A DNA stretch of 64,000 bases, from the NCBI GenBank assembly GCA_950022295.1, contig OX465598.1, positions 189,405,501 through 189,469,500 of the forward strand, in the 5' to 3' direction. Made by a program: the position numbers and the translations under genes. Position 1 is the stretch's first letter. Each line of letters starts with the position of its first letter. Below the pieces are notes generated by a model. That model was not told the origin of the DNA. It did no database searches and worked only from the letters and a program-made list of their open reading frames with translations. This DNA comes from Bromus sterilis (lineage: Eukaryota; Streptophyta; Magnoliopsida; Poales; Poaceae). This document shows, piece after piece, positions 44,929-56,642 of the stretch.

Positions 44929-47900
44929 TGTAAGAGCAAAGTTTTGCCCCCGTGTGTTTTGGATATTGTTGGACAAGACAGTAGAGGAACTAACAATGTT
45001 TTCTAGTGTAAAAAGTTGAATAGGTTCCTGAAGGACAAGCTAGGTGATTGTAAGGCTCGATATGTTGTACTGTTCCAGATCTAGAGGTTTCCATCCAGAT
45101 CCGGGGACGAAGCACATATCGGTCCCACCGCGACATATGACATAGCCATATGCCCCGGATTTCCAACATGATATCACAACATTACAGATACAAGGATACA
45201 ACATCTCATACAATCGGCATACAACTGCCTTAAATACAATACATCAGCGGAAGATACATGTCTGAGTACAGACTACAATCAAAATGCCTACTAGCAAAGA
45301 GAAAAATATCGATCCCCATAACCACACGGGTCTAGGCCCTCCGCCGGGATCCGCCTAACTAGTCGTCGTCGAGTCTCCACGTGAAACATCGATCACCATA
45401 CCTGTTGTCGATCAAGAACCCTGAAAAGAGTTTGGGGGTAGTATCATGAGTACAGAAGTACTCAGCATCCAACTGTAGTGGTCATCTGACCCAGCAAGGA
45501 CTTCATCACTCGTCATTCTAGGACAACTAGTAGTTTACGGTAAGGATGGGGTAAGTGGTGAGGTTGCTGCCGCACTAGCATTTATGATGTGGCTAACGAT
45601 ATAGAGAGTAAGATAAGAAGCCAAGCATTCGATGAGGAATCGCCTCCAACAAGTCTTGCTATCAACTACTACGCAAACATAACACATATCCTATCCTTGT
45701 CCTCCTCTTCGCATCCCGACGAAGAAGAAGCAGTCAAGGAGCACACACGTTGATCAAATTATTTTAAGATTATCTCAGTTGTTGTTGTCTATGAACAGGA
45801 CGTAGGTCTCAAGTCGTCCATAACCGTGGACACGGCTTCTCGAAAAGATTTAACCCTGCAGGGGTGTACCAACTTCCCATTACAAGGCTCCGCACGCACG
45901 CCCATCTCTCTCAGTTGCTACCCATCACAGGCAACCATTTTATGATTTAGTTCCGAGAGATCCGAAACGACAGGTCCCTCTAACTAACAACGAACAAATC
46001 TGGGTGGCCCCCGGGGAATCGACACCCAACCCAAATGTCGGCCACGCTCTTGGATCGGACTCTTCCGAATGGCTAAGGTCGGGGTTAGCCTCACCTATAT
46101 AACAGGGGACTTCCCTAGCTCACCAGTGTGGACCAAAAAAGGAACTCTGTCTCTGCTGGCCGAGTTGTTTTAAATCCACTGGCTGCAAACCAGTTACGCA
46201 CACGGTTTCAAATGGTAAATCAGCTTGGGCCACCTCTATAAATGTTTGGAGCTAGGTAGGTAAGAAAAGGGGACCCCATAAAATCCCACACGCGGTTAGG
46301 CATGCTCAGTCTTAAAACCAATACCCGGAACTCGGATCCTAGGTGACTCGAATGGAACAAAGCGTCGGGGCGGGATAGCCTAGACCTTCCATCCTTCGTC
46401 GAGTATAGTCAACATTATAATAATCATATCATCAACAACAATATAATAATGTGATAGCCCAAACCAAGGAGTAATAGGGGTAACATTGTAGCATCCTAAG
46501 CATGCATACTAAGCAGGGGTTGAGCAACGAGCAATAGTAACATTGCAGTACATGGTTTGCTGGGAGGGGACATGGCTGTATCGGTTTGAAAGAGGATGTA
46601 AACATGTGGTAGGATCAAACATCGAACCTAGCCTAGACTAGCATGCAACCGCTGGTTGAAATAGAATGGATCATAAGTAATGTATAGTCCTTTCCTGTTG
46701 ATAAGTCGGGTTCCGAAGGTGTAGTTGATCGCAAGCTCGCATCGTCTCCGAGAGGTACCCGCGGAAGCACACAAGAGGGTAAACACTGGAAAGCAATCAA
46801 CGAGCAAGCATCTATTCCTACGAAACAAACACGAGCAAGCATCAACAAAGGGCCAACATGAGACATCGCACCTACCGCCGAGAGCGGTTGCTAACAGGTT
46901 AAGTGGAGTACACGTCACACACGTCGATACCGCACATTTGGAAAGGTTCAAGTTGTTTAGCTACAGGTGATCAACAAAGGTTGTTAACATGACATTTCAC
47001 TCAAGCATGGCATAGCACACAAACATGGCAAGAGGTGAAGCATAAATAAACTACCTAAGCTATTCAATTTAAGTGGGGTGAAATCCTAGACATGGCAAAC
47101 TATTGCGGACCCCACGATAAAAATTTAATTTGGTACTGTTTTGCCCTAAACAATATTTTATTATTTTTATTAGCAAGCAAGAACAGCATAAACACAATCT
47201 ACATGCAATTCTAGTCAGGTTACATATAAAGAACATTTTTAACGGAGCAACGGTTAAAAAGTTATGACAGATTACAATTTACAGTGGCAAGCAGTGTTAA
47301 TTAGCAGTGAAACAACATGTAAACAAAGTCAAACATAACAAAGAAGCACATTTTATTAAACTAGACAAAATTCTAAGCAATTTTCATGTTTTACGCGTCG
47401 CGATCCGAGCTAACGTTAAAAAGATACGGGCATCGCAAAATAATAAAACAATCTGCAATTTAATAAACTAGAAAAGGAAAAAAACATCTAACGGGCCAAA
47501 ACTACTGTTGCTGGGCCTAACAGAGCGGGCGCGAGTTAAATAAAAGTCGCCCAGGGCGCTACTATATACACGGGCCGGCCCAACAGAAAAATAGAAATAA
47601 TGAAAATAGAAAAAAAGGGGCAGCTCACCTCTCGGTCCGAGGCCCAACCGGCGGGGTGGGAGCTGCTGGGCCGTGGGGGCGCGCGGCCCATGACGCAGGC
47701 GGCTGGCTCGTGCGGGCGCTGGACGAGCGTCCACGATGCGCTCCTCCTGGACAGGAGTCCAGCGGCGGCCATGGAGCTCGCTGCCGGCGTCCAGGTGCGG
47801 GGAGGCCTAGGAGGGGGTCGGGCTAGAGCAGAACGGGTGAGGCGGCACGGGAGGTGGCAGATCCGGCCGTGGAGGAGTGCCGGCGAGGCAGATCGGAGCG

Positions 47901-49907
47901 GTGCGAGCTCGGCCTCCACGGGTGTCCCTGGCGGCGACCGCGACCTGAAGAGAAAGGGAGACGAGGAGGTGAGGGAAGAAGAGAAGGAGAGGGAGGAGGG
48001 CGCGCACAGGCTACCTGTGGGTCTCGCCGGTGACCGCTGGGGCTCGTCGGTGGCGCGGCGGCCGGAGGCGGCGTGGTCGGCTCGGGCGTGGAGGAGCCTC
48101 CATGGGGGAGCTTGGGCAGGGGCTTCGGGCGGCTGGGTGACGTGGCACACTCTCGGGCCGTTGGATCTTCAGATCTGACGGTCCAGGGCAGATTGGGCTA
48201 GGGATTTCGCAAATTGGGGGGCTATTGGGCAAATTTGGGGCAAAAATAGGGGGTGGCTGCAATTTTGTGGCTAGGGAAACACTAGAAAGGGGTGTGAGTG
48301 TGGTGGTCTTTATATAGCCCAGGTGGCTGGCAGTTTGCAAAAACATCCCCGGTTTTTCTCTCTCGCGCGCGGTGTTTACGTTTCTGACCGCTGGGGGTCC
48401 GTAGGACCTCTGATTCGGGTAAAACTTCGAACTGCGCGATCAACGCGTCGAGCCGGCAGCGTTCACCTCGCGCTAGAACCGTTCTGAGAACACTTTCCGG
48501 CGCGCTATAAAAATAACCCGTTTAATTATTAAACGGGGTTTTCTCGTTCCGTTGGGTGCGGCTGGTCTCGTGCGGTTTTTGCGACGGTGATCGGGTGAAA
48601 CTCGGTGTCGCAAAGGTCGAGTGTCAGGGTAGAAAGGGTCGGTCTCCGTCCGGTACGAGATAAGAGGGGAAAAAATAATCGCCGATCAATAAATCGGGGA
48701 TGCAAACACCGCAAACAAATCAGACAATCAAACAATTCACACCGAAAACAAAAATTTTAATTTTTGTGAAATCTGGGCTGTTACAGTGATAAAGCTTCAG
48801 GGAAGGTTTTCAAGTTATCGAAGCATTACCCCCCCCCCCCCCCGAGAGAAGCTTAATCACGGAGGATGACCCCCAAAAATGAAGGTGTCCTGAAGCTCAA
48901 CTCATTGAAGGAAATGAAGAAGACGGCGCAAGACTTAGATGTTTTTGTGTAGTTCTTTTTCTGTTCTTTGAGTCATAGGACAAACCGTACTATCAAGAGG
49001 GGTCTTTAGTTTGTGGACACCAAAGTCATTGAGAAAATGCTCAGATAAAATCCACACCAAGTTAAGCTTCAGTAGCAAAGACTTTTTTCTTCGGCTTCTG
49101 AAGCAGAACTAAGTCCGTGAGTCAGCTTTACTTGTTCCGCAAGTAAAGTTGCGCGGTGATCACAAATCCGACCATTGTGGATTGTGGACACGTGTCAAGC
49201 TGTCACCTCGGGTCAATTTGGTCATTCCGCACCTCGGGATCGCCAACTATAAATACGCCGCCCCGTCCTCCATTTGCGGGTGGCTGCTCTGAGAATATTC
49301 CTGAGAGAGATTGAAGAGAGCACCCCAAAAACCCCAGCGAAGCAAAACCCAAAACCCAGAATACTGAAGCCTAAGTCCCATTGATCTGAGTAGATTCGAG
49401 ATGACTTAGGTGAAAGCTTACTAGCCTTTTTATCTTGGAGAACTGCAATTCTCCTAGACATTTAGAGTGTTGTTCTTCAGAGAGCGAAGAGTAATTGTCG
49501 CCTCGAAGTCCAGTTTGTCAAAGGTTTCGGTGATTCCCTCAATAATCAACCACGAGTGAAGAACTGACCAAGCTCAAGGAGTTTGGTGCAGTGGAGCAAC
49601 GGACGGAGAGAGTTTTGCTCCAGGTGTTCAATCACCAGTCCCTCCAACCAGACGTAGCGCTTTGCAGAGCGTGAACTGGTCGAACAAACATCGCCGAGTC
49701 CCAGTTCGTTTTACTTCAAGCATTTACCTTCAGTATTGCATTTGCTTCGCTGTTAGCTTCAATTTATTTTGATTCACTGCATTTAGTTTCGCTTCCAGTT
49801 TTACTTCGCTGTTCCGCCCTACTTATGCTTCACTTCAATAGTTTCAGTCGAAAATTTTGAAGTGATCATTCACCCCCTCCCCCTCTGATCACATACTTGG
49901 ACTTTCA
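44929..49907 (+). repeat. 3' LTR of the Sirevirus-like element, split by a solo LTR
   Basis: The LTR parts are 44929-45048 and 48791-49907, with GTGAT duplicated around the insertion (45044-45048, 48786-48790). It starts TGTAAGAGCAAAG, ends GGACTTTCA and is followed by the target duplication AGATG. Without the insert it is 1237 bp. A run of 15 C at 48829-48843 replaces 7 C in the 5' LTR. Confidence 0.9.
45049..48785 (+). mobile_element. Solo LTR (3737 bp) of a large-LTR retrotransposon
   Basis: It starts TGTAAGGCTCGATATG, ends GGGCTGTTACA and is flanked by GTGAT on both sides. It has no primer-binding site, polypurine tract or retroviral coding sequence, so recombination between two LTRs is the simplest origin. 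A TATA box (TTTATATAGCCC, about 48309-48320) with a transcribed-looking 3' part supports LTR identity. The stretch 47600-48180 is GC- and CpG-rich and gives long chance frames on both strands. LTRs this large occur in LARD-type elements; the family is not assigned. Confidence 0.82.
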
Positions 49908-49912
49908 AGATG

Positions 49913-50841
49913 CTTCCCGGAGGTCTTCGTCATATTCTGGAGTCGGATTCCATTCAGCAACAAAATCAGCTAGTACCTTGCTCTTGATGGTGGAGGATTT
50001 GACGAACGTGAGGTCGAAACCGGAGAGCTCTAGTGCCCACTCCGTGATTCGGCCAGTGGCTTCTCGGTTTCTCAGGATTCGCTCAATTGGGAAACTGGTC
50101 ACCACTCGGATTGGGTGCGCCTGAAAATAGTGCCTGACCTTTCGGGAAGCTATGAGCACTCCGAGAAGTATCTTCTGGATCTACGGGTACAGGCGTCTTG
50201 CGTCCCGGAGGACGGTGCTAATGAAGTAGATTGGCTTCTGAGTTGTCCTCCTGACAGGAACCTTAGCCCCGTGGGCTCCGGCTGCAGGAGATGATTCCTC
50301 ATGATTGCTTGCTGCGGGTGGGGCTCCACTGTCTTCTTCTTCTGGGTCGCATTCAAGCACCAATGCTCTGCTTACCACCTAAGATGTTGCCGAGATGTAC
50401 AACAACAGGGGTTCTCATGGGCGAGGTGCCACTAAAGTTGGTGGTGACGCGAGGTACTTCTTGAGGTCTTGGAAACCAACTTCAGCTTTCGGGGTCCACT
50501 CGAGGCAACTGGATTTCTTCAGGACATTGAAGAACGGCATTGCTCTTTCGGCTAACCGGGAGATGAATCTCCCAAGTGCCGTGATGCACCTGTTCAATCT
50601 CTGGACATCCTTGATGCATGTAGGGGCCTTCATTTGCTCGATCGCCTTGATCTTGTCGGGGTTGCTTCAATGCCGTGGTGGGACACTAAAAGCCCGAGGA
50701 GCTTGCTGGAAGGCACACCGAAAACACACTTTTCCGGATTCAGCTTCAATTCCATCATGTCGAGATTGCGGAATGTCTCATGCAGGTCCTCAACAAGAGC
50801 GTCTTCTTCTTTGGTCTTGACAACAATGTCGTCCATATATG
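49913..50841 (-). pseudogene. Gypsy polyprotein part: end of reverse transcriptase and start of RNase H (minus-strand host element)
   Basis: At the right edge the minus strand reads YMDDIVVKTKEED, the reverse transcriptase catalytic site. LNPEKCVFGVPSSKLLG and a connection region (INRC/LNRCITALGRFISRL) follow, then the RNase H start (YFISTVLRDARRLYP, KVRHYFQAHPIRVV, VLADFVAEWNPTPEYD) towards 49913. Stops and shifts lie between 50350 and 50640. The left end continues at 4505 and the right end at 59361. Confidence 0.86.
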
Positions 50842-52341
50842 TGTAAGGCCCGATATACGGTACTGTTCCAGATCTAGATTTTTCCATCCAGATCCGGGGA
50901 CGAAGCACATATCGGTCGCACCGCGACATATGACGAAGCCATATGCCCCGGATTTCCAACATGATATCACAACATTACAGATACAAGGATACAACATCTC
51001 ATACAATCGGCATACAACTGCCTTAAATACAATACATCAGCGGAAGATACATGTCTGAGTACAGACTACAAGCAAATGCCTAGTGGAAAAAAGAAAATCA
51101 TCGATCCCCATAACCACACGGGTCCAGGCCCTCCGCCGGGATCCGCCTAACTAGTCGTCGTCGAGTCTCCATGTGAAACGTCGATCACCATACCTGTTGT
51201 CGATCAGGAACCCTGAAAAGAGTTTGGGGGTAGTATCATGAGTACAGAAGTACTCAACAACCAACTGTAGTGGTCAACTGACCCAGCAAGGACTTCATCA
51301 CGTGTAATTCTAGGACAACTAGTAGTTTACGGTAAGGAGGGGTAAGTGGTGAGGTTGCTGCCGCACTAGCATTTATGAAGTGGCTAACGATCTAGAGAGT
51401 AAGATAAGAAGCCAAGCATTCGATGAGGAATCGCCTCCAACAAGTCTTGATATCAACTACTACGCAAACATAACACCTATCCTATCCTTGTCCTCCTCTA
51501 CGCATCCCGACGAAGAAGAAGCAGTCAAAGCACACACACGTTGATCAAATTATATTAAGATTATCTCAGTTGTTGTTGTCTATGAACAAGGAGTAGGTCT
51601 CAAGTCGTCCATAACTGTGGACACGACTTCTCGAAAAGATTTAACCCTGCAGGGGTGTACCAACTGCCCATTACAAGGCTCCCCACGCATGCCCATCTCT
51701 CTCAGTCAGGCCCGTTAAAGACACTCATTGAAGAGTTGTTCCGAGAGATCTGGTATGACAGGTCCCTCTAACTAACAACGCACAAATCCGGGTGGCCCCC
51801 GGTGAGTCGACACCCAACTCAAAAGCCGGTCGCTCTCTCGAATCGGTTTCTACCGTCTGGACGAGGTCGGGATAACCTACCCTCGCCCGGGCAGGCTCCC
51901 TAGCTTCCAGGTGTGGACCAATAGGATATACCATCCCACTGGCCCGGTTTATTTTAAATCCACTGGCTGCAGACCAGTTACGCACACGGTTTCTCAAATG
52001 GTAAAATCAGCTTGGGCCACCACTAGAAATGTTTGAAGCTAGGTAGGTAAGAAGAGGGGACCACATAGAATCCCACACGCGGTTAGGAACGCTCAGTCTT
52101 AAAACCAATACCCGGAACTGGGATCCTAGGTGACTCGAATGGAACAAAGTGTCGGGGCGGGATAGCCTAGACCTTCCATCCTTCGTCGAATATAGTCAAC
52201 ATTATAAGAATAATATCATCAACAACAATATAATAATGTGATATCCCAAACCAAGGAGTAACATGAGGTAACATCGTAGCATCCTAAGCATGCATACTAA
52301 GAAGGGGCTGAGCAACAAGCAATAGTAACATAGCAGTACAT

Positions 52342-53264
52342 TGATGAGGACATGGCTACCACAATTACACCCATAGCCCATGCTACTGCACACATTGGAT
52401 CGGCTACTAGAGCTCGCGCAAGCCAACAAGATTATCAGGTACTTTCGTTTCTTGATAATGTTTCTAATGTTCATGTGAATATGATGCTGCCTAACGTAGA
52501 TATATTTCTGTTTCTGACAAATGAAGGACCTAGCATGGACAAGAAGGATGAACATTGGAGCATGATCAAGCATGGAGATGAAGGCGTGCGCGACGGGAAC
52601 AAGAACGGAGTTCTTGCTGGAGATTTCCGTACTTTGAAGCCACCATGATGATATAAAAGAAGATGGACGTAATATACAAGATGACATTTGTTAAATTTCG
52701 TCCATAGCTTATTATTGGTGTTGCGCCACCTTATTTTTGGGCTAGGCCCATGTAATTTTCGAAATAGTGCTTAATAGGCAGTTTTAGAGCCCGTATTGTA
52801 GGGAAATTGACTAAAGAGGGATTTTAGTACCACCTTGCCAAGGGAGTACGAAATTCCCTCTCCTTTCCCTTATATATACACCCCATAGGGCACCCTTTAG
52901 ACTTGGATTTCTTTTAGTTAAAAAGACTGCTTAGCTAATTGCTGCATCTTCGTGTACTCGGTTTGTGTCCAACGACCAGATCAAGACCGCTTTCGGAATC
53001 CCAACTTTATTCATACATCATCTACATATTCGCAATATTCAGATTGCTTTATCATAGTTCTTGCTTGTTCTTCGATTGCTTGCAGGCACTAGACCTTCGT
53101 GGTCAGGTTGATCGTGCTCCGACGTGGTCAATAACCTCCGGAGATTGGTTTAGCGATTGCTAAGGCGCGACGTTGTTGCACGTTCGTAGTTGGATCGTCA
53201 GAGTCGTCTCCACCAAATCGATAGTTATCTCTCATCGAAAGATCGGGACACCCCGTCTCTATCA
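52342..53264 (+). repeat. 5' LTR of the young gag-only element
   Basis: It starts TGATGAGGACATGGCTACC and ends CGTCTCTATCA. A TATA-like CCTTATATATACACC lies near 52870. It carries a copy of the gene's last hundred codons (to TGA 52646-52648). Confidence 0.93.
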
Positions 53265-54998
53265 AGTGGTATCAGTTTTCAGGTTGCTCGGTGAGAATTT
53301 CCAATTATCCCTAGATTAGATCGTTTTTATTTACCTATCGCCCAAGAAAAAGCCACCAAAAAAAGTAGATTAGTTCATCCATGTCCAAAATAGTCTGAGC
53401 CTTTTCGCCATTATCACTTAGTTTTTGCATTGTTGAATTTTTGGTTGCATCGTGTGTCGAGTCGCTGATTTTAGTGTCTAATCTGTTAGAGTTTCGAGTT
53501 CTAGTCACACTTTGTTCATGTCGCATCCGTATTGATCATCATCACCATCCATCCGCTGCTGTTGTTCGTCATTGTCTTACATCATCTTTCATCTTGTGAA
53601 CAAAAACGAAGAGAGAAACATAGTTTTGACTTGGCCTCACCGTGGTTGTTGGCAGCACGAAGAAGGAGAAGGATACGTACTAGCAATACAAGTTTCGTTC
53701 GGAGTGTTTATCTCGAAAACCGTGAGTGCTGGATTTGCTTAAGTTTTCCTCACGTGGGGATATTCTTCCTTGAAAATAGTTGAGTACGTTTGGATTTGGA
53801 AGGATATCTATCTAGTAGTACTACTCGTTTGCGTTGGAAAGTTTAAAAAAAAGGCAAGGATACGGGCTAGAGTTTGTTTGGAAAGTGTACAAGTCAGCCA
53901 CGGTGGAGGTTTTCAAGGAGAAGTACTATTACTTGGTTTGTTTATTTTGGAAAGAGGATAAAAGGCAAGTCCCACCACGTTGGTTGTTTTAGCTTGGCCG
54001 TTGGAATAAAGAAAGGAAAGTACTAGTGGGTACGTTGGAGTTTGAAAAAAAAAGGAGGACGTGTTGCCTTTGGACACTTGGATTTGACCAGTATAACTAC
54101 CTCACGTAGGGGTCTATACTTGGCAAGTACGTTTGTATTTGTTGGCAGAAGAACAAGGACCACGGAATTATCTCGTTGTGTGACACGCTTGGGATTTGGA
54201 AACAATAAGTTGAGAAAAAAAAAGATACAAAATTGTCGTTCGTTTGGAAAGGATAATTTGTGAAGTAAGGCATCACGTGTTTGATTTCTTGCACAAAATT
54301 CTGGTGTGTTACTTTCCAATAGTACTAGTTGCCCACGTTTGGGTTGTTGGCTGCAGAAAAAAAAAGGATTCAAGCTTACGTGTTAGAAGAAAAGGAGCAG
54401 AAGGAAGGTGCTAATCGGTGTATTTGTTTGGAATCTTTTGAAGTAAAATCTTGGTGCGTTTCTCAATAAAGTAGTGGCACATTTGGACTTTCAAGAAAAA
54501 GAAAAGAGAACGTGTTGTGCCATACTACTTGAATACTTGGACAGTTTCCTAGTTGGTTAACACAAGAAAAAAAAGGTTGGTCGTTGGCAGACATTTCTAC
54601 TGTTATTGTCTATATCCGTGTTCGTTCGCTCGACGGTTGCTATTGCGCATGAATTTTTATTTGTGTTTTAGGCTCGCGTCTCTAGCATAGTTTAGCCTAA
54701 GATCAGCACTCGACTACTTTGAACGAATTTTCAACTTGCATTTATTAACGTGGTTGTAGCATTTTTCTCCACATTTATATAGCCAACCTAGCTCCACATA
54801 TTTCTACAACGCGTATACATACGTTTCACCGGACAATCGCTTTACACAATCTTTGGAGTTATTTGACACCGTCGGTTGCCGATCACCACCTGCTGCATGG
54901 TAAGAACTTGTAAGACACTGATATTTGCTTTACTGTGAGCGCTTTACCACCACATCATAGTAGTTCATAGGAACTTTTGTTTCTTGTTTCTACTAACT
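53265..54998 (+). other. 5' leader of the young gag-only element
   Basis: After the spacer AG, TGGTATCAGTTTTC is the primer-binding site. The remaining 1.7 kb is non-coding, with several A-runs and a repeated flavour of (CAC)GT(T)GG...TTTGGA segments (53800-54560). Nothing else was recognised. Confidence 0.75.
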
Positions 54999-56642
54999 AT
55001 GACAGGTTCTGGAGTTACAAGTTCTTCGCCGATGGACACATGTTCACCACCACCAAAGATGCGCCCACACAAACAAGCATATGGACAGGTTATTTCTTTG
55101 CCACCTTTTGAGGGTAGATTTAATCCTTTTGTTTATCTTGATTGGGAGTTTGAAGTAGAACAAATTTTTGCGAGTAATAATTTTTCTGAATTAGAGAATG
55201 TACGAGCTACCACTCGCGCATTTACTGGTTTTGCTTCAATTTGGTGGAGTGTGTATATTAAGAAAAACATTGATAATAAACCCTCAATTTGGAAAGATTT
55301 GAAAGCTATAATGAGACATAAATTTGTTCCTCCTTATTATCGTCGTGAATTGCTTCGTAAATTGGAACAATTAAAACAAGGAAGTAACACTGTTCATACT
55401 TACTATCAAGAGTTTAAATCTTATATGCATAAGTGTGACATAGAAGAATCTGAGGATGATAAAAAGAATAGATTTTTTCAGGGTTTGAACGATGAAATTC
55501 GCGCACGTTTTCATTATATTCCTCGCTGCATTATTGGTATGTATGTTCGTGCTTGTACCTTTGAGAGACAGATACGGGAGGATGCTTTGGGCGACTATGA
55601 CGACTACGACGGCTACTATTCTAGACCATGCTCACCACCATCGATTGTCCCCTTCTCCATTGCACCTTCTACGACGACCATGCCTCCTGTTGTGAGTATG
55701 ATATCGCCTCCAGCCTCTATGACCTTGCCATCATCCGTACCTACTTTATCTGAGTTGTTGCAACAAGGTAACAACAAAGGTATTGATGACATAACTTCAC
55801 ATGAGGATGATGCATGCATAGTAGAGTTGAATAAATCATGTGTTGAGTTACCTGTTGATTTGAGCACACCATCTATTCTGGATACTCATGTTACTATTAT
55901 GACACTGCCAATGCTTAATCATTTTGATATGACCTCTAATCTTGGTGATGTTTCTACGTCGAATGACATGTTGCGTGACTACTTAGTTAAGCCTATTGTA
56001 GCATGTCCTTCGAAAAACATTAACGTTTATTCACCGATGTTGGGATGGTTTAATGATGAGCATTGTAAATCTTTAGATGTGAATAAGAGCTTCACTTATA
56101 TATGCAAACTGAGTTGCAATACTTTCATGTCGTCTACGTATTGTGATGGTCACATATCTTTATATTTCACAACGTACGAAAGTTACTCATATATACATGT
56201 GTTACATGTCCAAAAGCTAAGGGAAGTAAGAATGGATGACATATATATATACAACATGTACACCTTGTCTCTTTTGGTAGCCACATTTCATATTAAGCAA
56301 CACCGAGGACGGCTTTGTTTTCAAGAAGGGGAGGATGATGAGGACATGGCTACCACAATTACACCCATAGCCCATGCTACTGCACACATTGGATCGGCTA
56401 CTAGAGCTCGCGCAAGCCAACAAGATTATCAGGTACTTTCGTTTCTTGATAATGTTTCTAATGTTCATGTGAATATGATGCTGCCTAACGTAGATATATT
56501 TCTGTTTCTGACAAATGAAGGACCTAGCATGGACAAGAAGGATGAACATTGGAGCATGATCAAGCATGGAGATGAAGGCGTGCGCGACGGGAACAAGAAC
56601 GGAGTTCTTGCTGGAGATTTCCGTACTTTGAAGCCACCATGA
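54999..56642 (+). CDS. Gag-only protein (547 aa) with conserved unknown segment and CRM-type tail
   Basis: The ATG at 54999 (MTGSGVTSSSPMDTC) matches the context of the CRM-like gag start. Residues from about 30 to 190 form the gag domain (VYLDWEFEVEQIF, FASIWWSVYIKKN, FQGLNDEIRARFHY). There is no zinc knuckle, protease or pol. A Pro/Ser-rich linker follows, then about 200 residues of unknown function that are also found in the minus-strand relative (LPMLNHFDMTSNLGD, PIVACPSKNINVYSP, LGWFNDEHCKSLD, SFTYICKLSCNTFMS). The last 100 residues, encoded in the 3' LTR, parallel the end of the autonomous CRM polyprotein (GSATRARASQQDYQVLSF, GPSMDKKDEHW, DFRTLKPP). The frame is fully intact. It would form or join virus-like particles; roles of the middle and tail are inference. 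Confidence 0.88.
   Translation: MTGSGVTSSSPMDTCSPPPKMRPHKQAYGQVISLPPFEGRFNPFVYLDWEFEVEQIFASNNFSELENVRATTRAFTGFASIWWSVYIKKNIDNKPSIWKDLKAIMRHKFVPPYYRRELLRKLEQLKQGSNTVHTYYQEFKSYMHKCDIEESEDDKKNRFFQGLNDEIRARFHYIPRCIIGMYVRACTFERQIREDALGDYDDYDGYYSRPCSPPSIVPFSIAPSTTTMPPVVSMISPPASMTLPSSVPTLSELLQQGNNKGIDDITSHEDDACIVELNKSCVELPVDLSTPSILDTHVTIMTLPMLNHFDMTSNLGDVSTSNDMLRDYLVKPIVACPSKNINVYSPMLGWFNDEHCKSLDVNKSFTYICKLSCNTFMSSTYCDGHISLYFTTYESYSYIHVLHVQKLREVRMDDIYIYNMYTLSLLVATFHIKQHRGRLCFQEGEDDEDMATTITPIAHATAHIGSATRARASQQDYQVLSFLDNVSNVHVNMMLPNVDIFLFLTNEGPSMDKKDEHWSMIKHGDEGVRDGNKNGVLAGDFRTLKPP

Larger units (their letters stand above)
28190..49907 (+). mobile_element. Sirevirus-like Ty1/Copia retrotransposon with a second gene after pol
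   Basis: The 5' LTR is 28190-29449. The 3' LTR is 44929-49907, split by a solo LTR. Target duplications AGATG lie at 28185-28189 and 49908-49912; the first T of the 5' LTR seems lost. The primer-binding site TGGTATCAGAGC and the order gag, protease, integrase, reverse transcriptase, RNase H define Copia. A long 3' gene and a polypurine tract AAAAAGGGGGAGAT, with another copy at 44432-44447, are features of Sireviruses (Maximus/SIRE group). All pol genes carry stops. A minus-strand gag-only CRM-like element (36505-40416) sits in the second gene. Confidence 0.88.

Noticed and set aside
47600..48180. GC-rich overlapping frames of up to 204 codons on both strands, and the similar set at 58330-58960
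   Set aside because: They lie in the CpG-rich part of the large LTR, differ in frame between the two copies and show no domain.
48829..48843. Run of 15 C in the 3' LTR of the Sirevirus-like element
   Set aside because: The 5' LTR has 7 C at this place. It is a homopolymer expansion or a sequencing error, with no further meaning visible.
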